From Pseudophaeobacter sp965641885 (GTDB lineage Bacteria > Pseudomonadota > Alphaproteobacteria > Rhodobacterales > Rhodobacteraceae): DNA of 64,000 nt. The notes under the pieces were generated by a model, which saw only the letters and a list, made by a program, of their open reading frames with translations, was not told where the DNA came from and did not search any database. Below are positions 58,447 through 64,000 of this stretch, in pieces (position 1 is the first letter of the stretch; each line of letters begins with the position of its first letter). The DNA lies in the NCBI GenBank assembly GCA_965641885.1, contig OZ282574.1:3596001-3660000 (forward strand), given 5' to 3'. The position numbers and the translations under genes are program-made.

Positions 58447-59991
58447 ATGACCACACAAACAGAGGCGCAGGTTGTCCTGCGCCTTCAAGGCATTACCAAA
58501 CGCTTTGGTCCGGTCACGGCCAATGAGGATGTGAGCTTTGATCTGCATCGCGGTGAAGTCATCGCGCTGCTGGGCGAGAATGGCGCGGGCAAGACCACGC
58601 TGATGAACATCCTCTTTGGCCAGTACACCGCCGATGCCGGATCGGTCACGCTGTTTGGCCAGCCCCTGCCCCCCGGCGCGCCGCGTGCGGCACTGGATGC
58701 GGGCGTCGGCATGGTGCATCAGCATTTTACCCTCGCCGATAATCTGGCCGTCTGGGAGAATATAGTTCTGGGGGTCGACCGCCTGACAGGCCTCTCTTTG
58801 AGACCCCGCGAAGTAAAGGCGCGCATTCGCGCCCTGTCCGCGCAGTTTCATCTCAAGGTGGACCCCAATGCCAAGGTCGCCCGCCTCACCGTTGGCGAAC
58901 GCCAGCGGGTCGAGATCCTCAAGGCGCTGTACCGCGACGCCAGGATCCTGATCCTGGATGAGCCCACCGCCGTGCTGACCCCGCAAGAGGCCGAGGCGCT
59001 GTTTGCCACCCTACGTGAGGCGATCGCGACCGGGCTGTCAGTGATCTTTATCAGCCACAAACTGCACGAGGTCATGACGATCTCGCACCGGGTGCTGGTG
59101 CTGCGCCACGGCAAGCTGGTGGCAGAGCGTGCAACCGAGCAAACAGACCGCGCGGAGCTTGCAGCACTGATGGTTGGCGCCGAGGTCTCGGCCCCCAAGA
59201 TAGAGGCCCGCGCTGCCGGTGCAGCCTTGATGTCGCTGCGCGCTGTCTCGACCCCCGACCTTGGGGCAGCGCCGGGACTGAAATCCCTCAGTCTTGAGCT
59301 GGCAGCAGGCCAGATCACCGGGCTTGCCGGGGTTTCTGGCAATGGCCAGGCCGCGCTGTCCGATCTGCTCTCTGGGCTGATCAGCCCAGCCCAAGGCGAG
59401 ATGCTCCTGGCGGGTGAGACCCCAGGCCGTTGGTCGCCGCGCACGGCCATTGCCAAGGGCATTGCCCGCATCCCCGAGGACCGGCACAAGACCGGCACCA
59501 TCGCGGATTTTGACCTGACCGAGAACGCCATCCTTGAAACCTATGCCAGTCGCTTCAGCCGTCGCGGCTGGATGGATTGGGCCCGCGCGCGCGCCTTCAC
59601 CAAAGAGCTGATCAAGGGCTATGATGTGCGCTGCCCCGGCCCTGACATTCGCATTCGCCTGCTCTCTGGCGGCAATATGCAAAAGCTGATCCTGGGCCGC
59701 GTGCTGGAAGAAACCCCGCAAATCATTCTGGCGAACCAGCCCGTCCGCGGCCTTGATATCGGGGCGGTAAACTATGTGCATGCAGAGCTGGCCCGCGCCC
59801 GTGATCGCGGCGCCGCCGTGCTGCTGATCTCTGAAGATCTGGATGAAATCATGCAACTGTCCGATGTGATCCATGTGATTTCCGAAGGCCGTCTCAGCCC
59901 CGGGTTTGCCCGTGGCACCATGCGCCCCGATGAGCTGGGCGCATGGATGGCCGGTCATGGATTTGAGGCGGAGGCCCCTGATGCGGCTTGA
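58447..59991 (+). CDS. ABC transporter ATP-binding protein (two nucleotide-binding domains), nucleoside type
   Basis: A 514-residue double ATPase like YufO/NupO. Domain 1 has Walker A GENGAGKTT near 41-49, signature TVGERQRVEIL and Walker B ILILDEPTAVLTP. Domain 2 has a degenerate GVSGNGQAAL Walker A and the signature LLSGGNMQKLILGR, as is usual for the second half in this family. It lies 15 bases after the binding protein gene and overlaps the first permease gene by 11. Confidence 0.93.
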   Translation: MTTQTEAQVVLRLQGITKRFGPVTANEDVSFDLHRGEVIALLGENGAGKTTLMNILFGQYTADAGSVTLFGQPLPPGAPRAALDAGVGMVHQHFTLADNLAVWENIVLGVDRLTGLSLRPREVKARIRALSAQFHLKVDPNAKVARLTVGERQRVEILKALYRDARILILDEPTAVLTPQEAEALFATLREAIATGLSVIFISHKLHEVMTISHRVLVLRHGKLVAERATEQTDRAELAALMVGAEVSAPKIEARAAGAALMSLRAVSTPDLGAAPGLKSLSLELAAGQITGLAGVSGNGQAALSDLLSGLISPAQGEMLLAGETPGRWSPRTAIAKGIARIPEDRHKTGTIADFDLTENAILETYASRFSRRGWMDWARARAFTKELIKGYDVRCPGPDIRIRLLSGGNMQKLILGRVLEETPQIILANQPVRGLDIGAVNYVHAELARARDRGAAVLLISEDLDEIMQLSDVIHVISEGRLSPGFARGTMRPDELGAWMAGHGFEAEAPDAA

Positions 59992-61030
59992 ACCTATTGC
60001 GGCGCCCAGCACGGCCCGACGCATTGTGCCGCCCGCGCTGGCAATCCTTGCAACCTTTCTGGTGGCCGCACTGCTGGCCATGATCGCAGGCGGCAATCCC
60101 TTTGCGGTGTTTGGCCTGATCCTCACAGGCGCCTTTGGCTCTAAATTCGCCGTGCTGGAGACCCTCAACAGTGCGACGCCACTGATCTTTACCGGGCTGG
60201 CCATCGCGGTCGCCTTTCGCGCCAAACTGTGGAACATCGGAGCTGAGGCGCAGCTTTATGCGGGGGCGGTGCTCACTGTGATGCTGGGGACTGGAGCGCT
60301 TGGTCTGCCCGCCTATCTGATGCTGCCGCTCTGCGGCATTGCCGCCATGCTGGCGGGGGCCGCCCTGCTGCTGGGGCCTGCACTGCTGAAAACACGGCTG
60401 GGCGTGGACGAGGTGGTGACAACGCTGCTGTTCAATTTCATCTTTCTGCTGTTTGTCTCCTACCTGCTGGAAGGCCCGCTAAAGGATCCCATGGGCATGG
60501 GCTGGCCCAAATCGGCGCGGCTCTTGCCCGAAGCCCGCCTGCCGCGACTGGTTGACGGGCTGCGGCTGCACTGGGGCTTTGCGCTGGCGCTGCTGGCCGC
60601 CCTTGTGGTCTGGGTGATCAATACCCGCACCACCCTTGGCTATGAGATGCGCGCCGTGGGTCAAAACGCCGAGGCCGCTGGTTTTGCCGGCATTCCTGTC
60701 ACCTCCGTGATCCTGAAAACCGCGCTGCTGTCTGGAGGCCTCGCGGGGCTGGCAGGATTTTCCGAGGTCGCTGGCCTCAAGGGGTCACTGACGCTCGATC
60801 TTAGTCCCGGCTTTGGCTACACCGGCATCGTGGTTGCCATGCTGGCGCTACTGCATCCCCTGGGCGTGGTGCTGGCGGCGCTGTTTGTTGCGGCGATCTT
60901 TGTCGGCGCCGACAGTATGAGCCGCGCCGTCGGCGTGCCCAGCTATATCGCTGACATCATGCTGGCCTCGGCGCTGTTGTTCATGGTGCTGGCGATCCTG
61001 CTGACCAAATTTCGCGTGCGGAGAGACTGA
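59981..61030 (+). CDS. ABC transporter permease, nucleoside (BMP) type, first
   Basis: A 349-residue inner membrane permease with about nine hydrophobic segments. LIFTGLAIAVAFRAKLWNIGAEAQLYAGAV is the family signature near 68-97, and YEMRAVGQNAEAAGFAGIPV is the coupling region. GGAGG lies before the ATG at 59981; a longer open frame inside the ATPase gene is rejected. One base separates its stop from the next gene. Confidence 0.93.
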   Translation: MRLEPIAAPSTARRIVPPALAILATFLVAALLAMIAGGNPFAVFGLILTGAFGSKFAVLETLNSATPLIFTGLAIAVAFRAKLWNIGAEAQLYAGAVLTVMLGTGALGLPAYLMLPLCGIAAMLAGAALLLGPALLKTRLGVDEVVTTLLFNFIFLLFVSYLLEGPLKDPMGMGWPKSARLLPEARLPRLVDGLRLHWGFALALLAALVVWVINTRTTLGYEMRAVGQNAEAAGFAGIPVTSVILKTALLSGGLAGLAGFSEVAGLKGSLTLDLSPGFGYTGIVVAMLALLHPLGVVLAALFVAAIFVGADSMSRAVGVPSYIADIMLASALLFMVLAILLTKFRVRRD

Positions 61031-61031
61031 T

Positions 61032-61976
61032 ATGGATCTTTTCGATATTCTGCTCTCCGCCAGTTTCTGGGCCGCCGCCATCCGCATTGCATCACCGCTG
61101 ATCTTTGCCACCCTGGGTGAGCTGATCTGCGAACGCGCCGGGGTTTTGAACCTTGGTATTGAGGGCATCATGGTGGCCGGTGCCTTTGCCGGCTGGATCG
61201 CGGTCTGGGCGGGCTTGCCGCTGTGGGGCGGGGTCGCTGTGGCCATGCTGACCGGCATGATGCTGGGGCTGGTGCATTCCATCCTCAGCGTGCCCTTTGG
61301 CCTGTCACAGCATGTGGTGGGCATTGGCCTTACGCTGCTGGCGACATCGCTGACCTTTTACACCTACCGCATTGTCCTGCCTGAGGTCTCCTCGCCGCCA
61401 AAGATCACCGCCTTTCAACCCTATGAGATCCCGTTTCTGTCGGATCTGCCACTGATTGGCCCGGCGCTGTTTTCTCAGACGCCGCTGACCTATGCCGCCT
61501 TTGTCCTCGCGGGCCTTACCGCGCTGGTGCTGTACCGCACGCCTTTGGGGCTGGCGGTGCGCGCCGCCGGAGAAAGCCCCTCGGCCGTGGCGGCACAGGG
61601 GCTGTCGGTGGCTGCCATCCGTATGGGCGCCGTGATTGTTGGCTCTGGCTTTATGGCCGTTGGCGGCGCGTTTTTGACCCTGTCTGCCTTTGACAGTTTC
61701 TTTTTTGACATGGTCAACGGGCGTGGCTGGATCTGTATCGCGCTGGTGGTGTTTGGCGCCTGGAAGCCCGGCAAGGCGGTGATGGGCGCTATCTTGTTTG
61801 CGGCCTTTGACGCGCTGCAGATCCGCCTGCAACAAACAGGCATTGGCGCCGTGGTGCCCTATCAGGTGTTTTTGATGATGCCCTATTTCCTGTCCATTCT
61901 GGCGCTGGTGCTGATGTCGCGCCGCGCCGAAATCCCCGCGGCCCTGATGGTGCCGTTCAATAAGGGTGAGAGATGA
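61032..61976 (+). CDS. ABC transporter permease, nucleoside (BMP) type, second
   Basis: A 314-residue inner membrane permease, partner of the previous one. It begins with RIASPLIFATLGELICERAGVLNLGIEGIMVAGAFAG, typical of the YufQ-like subunit. VRAAGESPSAVAAQGLSV is the coupling region. The stop overlaps the amidohydrolase start codon, tying the importer to that enzyme. Confidence 0.93.
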   Translation: MDLFDILLSASFWAAAIRIASPLIFATLGELICERAGVLNLGIEGIMVAGAFAGWIAVWAGLPLWGGVAVAMLTGMMLGLVHSILSVPFGLSQHVVGIGLTLLATSLTFYTYRIVLPEVSSPPKITAFQPYEIPFLSDLPLIGPALFSQTPLTYAAFVLAGLTALVLYRTPLGLAVRAAGESPSAVAAQGLSVAAIRMGAVIVGSGFMAVGGAFLTLSAFDSFFFDMVNGRGWICIALVVFGAWKPGKAVMGAILFAAFDALQIRLQQTGIGAVVPYQVFLMMPYFLSILALVLMSRRAEIPAALMVPFNKGER

Positions 61977-63256
61977 TGTTTGACCTACTGATCAAGGGCG
62001 GCAGCCTGCCCGATGGCACCCGGATGGATATTGCCACCACAGGCGACCGTATTGCCGCCATCGCGCCCCGTATCAACGCCGAAGCACGTGAGGTGATTGA
62101 GGCCACCGGTGATCTGGTCGCACCGCCCTTTGTCGACCCCCACTTCCATCTGGATGCCACCCTCTCTTACGGGCTGCCCCGGATGAATGCCTCCGGCACC
62201 CTGCTGGAAGGCATATCGCTGTGGGGAGAGCTGCGGGATCAGGCCAGTGTTGACGACATGGTCGCGCGCGCCCTGACCTATTGCGACTGGGCGGCCAGCC
62301 TTGGCCTGCTCACGATCCGCAGCCATGTGGATACCACACCGGATCACCTGAACACCGTCACCGCCATGCTGGAGGTGCGCGACAAGGTCAAAGACTACAT
62401 CGATCTGCAACTGGTTGCCTTTCCGCAGGACGGGCTCTACCGCGCCCCAAATGGCCGTGCGAACCTGCTGCGTGCGCTGGATATGGGTGTCGAGGTTGTC
62501 GGCGGCATTCCCCATTTTGAACGCAGCATGGGTGATGGCGCTGCCTCGGTGCGTGATCTCTGCGAGATCGCCGCCCAGCGGGGCCTCATGGTCGATATGC
62601 ACTGTGATGAGAGCGATGATCCCCTGTCGCGCCATATCGAAACCCTGGCACAGGAAAGCCAGCGCCTGGGACTGCAGGGCCGGGTTGCAGGCTCGCATCT
62701 CACCTCGATGCATTCAATGGACAACTACTATGTGTCGAAACTGCTGCCGCTGATCGCTGAAGCCGGGATTTGCGCAATCCCCAATCCGCTGATCAACATC
62801 ATGCTGCAGGGCCGCCATGACACCTTCCCAAAACGCCGCGGGCTGACGCGGGTGAAGGAAATGCAGGCGCTTGGCATTGCGGTTGGCTGGGGGCAGGACT
62901 GCGTGCGCGACCCCTGGTATTCGCTGGGCACCGGCGACATGCTGGATGTCGCCTTTATGGGGCTGCATGTGGCGCAGATGAGCCACCCGGACGAGATGGC
63001 GCGCTGCTTTACCATGGTCACCGAGACCAACGCCCAGATCATAGGGGCGCAGGACTACGGGTTAAAGATCGGAGCGCAGGCCTCAATGGTAGTGCTGGAT
63101 GCCGCAGACCCAACCGAAGCGGTGCGTCTGCGGCCCGCCCGCCTGGCGGTGATCTCCAAAGGCAAGGTTATCGCCCGTACGCCGCGCGGTGACGCCGCGC
63201 TCTCCTTGCCGGGCCGTCCCGACAATGTACGACGACGCCACACTGCCGGGAGCTAG
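61973..63256 (+). CDS. Cytosine deaminase (CodA)-family amidohydrolase
   Basis: A 427-residue metal-dependent deaminase. Metal ligands: HFH at 57-59 (VDPHFHL), His210 followed by the catalytic Glu213 (MHCDESDDPLSR), a His in SHLTSMH, and an Asp in GWGQDCVRDPWYSLGTGDML, all as in E. coli CodA. CodA relatives act on cytosine, isoguanine or creatinine. Coupling to a BMP importer suggests that the imported compound, or its base, is deaminated. Two adjacent ATGs (61973, 61976) are possible starts. Its stop overlaps the stop of the opposing gene (CTAG). Confidence 0.88.
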   Translation: MMFDLLIKGGSLPDGTRMDIATTGDRIAAIAPRINAEAREVIEATGDLVAPPFVDPHFHLDATLSYGLPRMNASGTLLEGISLWGELRDQASVDDMVARALTYCDWAASLGLLTIRSHVDTTPDHLNTVTAMLEVRDKVKDYIDLQLVAFPQDGLYRAPNGRANLLRALDMGVEVVGGIPHFERSMGDGAASVRDLCEIAAQRGLMVDMHCDESDDPLSRHIETLAQESQRLGLQGRVAGSHLTSMHSMDNYYVSKLLPLIAEAGICAIPNPLINIMLQGRHDTFPKRRGLTRVKEMQALGIAVGWGQDCVRDPWYSLGTGDMLDVAFMGLHVAQMSHPDEMARCFTMVTETNAQIIGAQDYGLKIGAQASMVVLDAADPTEAVRLRPARLAVISKGKVIARTPRGDAALSLPGRPDNVRRRHTAGS

Positions 63257-64000
63257 GCAAAGGGCAGAGGACGGATGTCCAGGCGGCGGGTATCTCCGTT
63301 GATCACAGCCCGCAACGCTTGCGGCCCCTTAGCGAGGGGTGCCGCAATCATGCCAACGCCGATATTGGCTTTGAACCGGGTCGAATAAACCGCTTCGCTC
63401 AAGATGCCGCAAGCCTCGCCTGCCGTGTTGCGCACCTCCACTGGGTGCCCAAAATGCACAATAGGCTGACCTGAGATGACATAGCCCACGCGCTGGCGCT
63501 TGACGCCTTCGGCCTGAATACGCTGAAGCGCCGCCTTGCCGACAAAATCGCCCTTGTCAAAATCCACCAGTTTACCAAGGGAAATCTCAAAGGGATTACA
63601 GGGGTTTGTCTGCAAGCGCCCATCGGCCCCATAGGACACCAGACCGCTTTCGATCCGCTCCAGATCATTCGGAGCCCCCGGCCGTATGCCATAGCGGGCA
63701 CCGGTGTCCTTGACGCATTGCCACAGCTCGCCCCCCCTTGTGCCATCCAGCAGATAGAGCTCAAATCCGCCCTGTTTTGACCAGCCAGAGCGCGCCAGAA
63801 CCAAGGGAATGCCGTTTAGCTCGACCTGTTGAAAGCCAAAGTACTTGAGCTCTCGGACCCAGTCGCCAAAGAGATCAGCCACCACATCCCCGGCCCTGGG
63901 GCCCTGGATCGCCAGCGGCGAGACATCAGGTTCAAAGACCTGCACATCCAGGCCGCGTTCTGCCGCAATGGCACTGGCCCATAGCGCTATGTCACTGTCC
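63253..64000 (-). CDS. DmdA/GcvT-like tetrahydrofolate-dependent methyltransferase, partial (N-terminus beyond the window)
   Basis: About 248 C-terminal residues are visible; the frame remains open through the right edge, so the ATG-like start at 63945 is internal. The wording VFEPDVSPLAIQGPRAGDVVADLFG, LARSGWSKQGGFELYL and APNDLERIESGLVSYGADG closely follows DmdA, the DMSP demethylase of roseobacters, within the GcvT family. The segment after SYGAD differs from DmdA as I remember it, so it may be a paralogue acting on another S- or N-methyl compound. It converges with the CodA-like gene, sharing the bases CTAG as both stop codons. Confidence 0.75.
   Translation of the reverse strand, partial: DSDIALWASAIAAERGLDVQVFEPDVSPLAIQGPRAGDVVADLFGDWVRELKYFGFQQVELNGIPLVLARSGWSKQGGFELYLLDGTRGGELWQCVKDTGARYGIRPGAPNDLERIESGLVSYGADGRLQTNPCNPFEISLGKLVDFDKGDFVGKAALQRIQAEGVKRQRVGYVISGQPIVHFGHPVEVRNTAGEACGILSEAVYSTRFKANIGVGMIAAPLAKGPQALRAVINGDTRRLDIRPLPFA

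Noticed and set aside
59038..60237. A 399-codon frame antisense to the ABC ATPase and permease
   Set aside because: Shadow of two well-supported genes; the composition is biased and no motif is seen.

Overview
This window looks like an ordinary chromosomal stretch of a GC-rich marine alphaproteobacterium of the Rhodobacterales (Roseobacter group). Evidence from the sequence: a second-type heat-shock sigma factor (RpoHII-like), mrdA-rodA, the rsmI-yraN-gshB order, glnD-murJ, a complete nos (nitrous oxide reductase) operon, aerobic phenylacetyl-CoA genes, and a DmdA-like protein at the right edge. This assignment is by recognition only, not by database search. I see no insertion sequence, prophage, integrase, CRISPR array or replication origin.

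Layout. 1-4.5 kb: cell elongation genes mrdA-rodA (after the tail of an unseen upstream gene), then a VOC protein overlapping a GhrA-type hydroxyacid reductase. 4.6-11.6 kb (minus strand): rpoHII-chaN-like-coaBC-dut-membrane-anchored HesA/MoeB-like protein-M3 oligopeptidase. 12.0-15.5 kb (plus): cobU-CobC-like phosphatase-GST-comM/yifB. 15.6-17.9 kb (minus): rsmI-yraN-gshB, divergent from an LpoA-like lipoprotein followed by glnD-murJ (18.0-23.5 kb). 23.6-26.3 kb: a rhomboid-fold protein lacking its catalytic residues, trpS and a small VOC protein. 26.3-32.6 kb: phenylacetate block, with paaG-paaI-paaK-tetR on the minus strand and paaZ-paaX on the plus strand, and a PaaR-type operator between the two arms. 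32.6-36.0 kb: alpha/beta hydrolase, a CAU tRNA, and a BadF-type sugar kinase with nagA. 36.1-40.6 kb: RND efflux pump and adaptor. 41.0-50.0 kb: a DUF2946-like Cys-rich leader gene and nosRZDFYLX. 50.1-56.1 kb (minus): an unusual catabolic operon encoding an aldehyde dehydrogenase, an atypical M19 dipeptidase, an unrecognised 590-residue protein, a DUF3726 protein and an Ldh/MdhC-type oxidoreductase. A divergent LysR gene follows, then (plus) a BMP-type ABC importer and a CodA-like deaminase (57.4-63.3 kb), converging on a truncated DmdA/GcvT-like gene.

Two things stand out. First, several intergenic regions carry tandem duplications with a period of exactly 13 bp (arrays near 11.7, 15.5, 24.4, 25.6 and 26.3 kb, with a weaker case at 4.5 kb). 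Duplications inside coding sequence keep the frame with periods of 12 or 15 bp. The small VOC gene at 25.8 kb is bracketed by a five-unit and a four-unit 13-bp array. Second, the 50-64 kb region pairs two uncharacterised protein families with enzymes and a nucleobase-type importer. It is the best candidate here for an undescribed pathway. Its internal control signals are two back-to-back intrinsic terminators before the last gene and a perfect LysR-type dyad over the lysR start codon.

Functional links that can be read: NosX (ApbE) should load FMN on the NosR SGAT motif, and NosD/F/Y/L should supply copper-sulfur assembly for the Tat-exported clade I NosZ. GlnD links nitrogen status to PII. 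PaaK, PaaG, PaaZ and PaaI cover activation, isomerisation, ring opening and rescue in phenylacetate breakdown, while the epoxidase paaABCDE is not in the window. NagA and the kinase form a short N-acetylglucosamine salvage unit.
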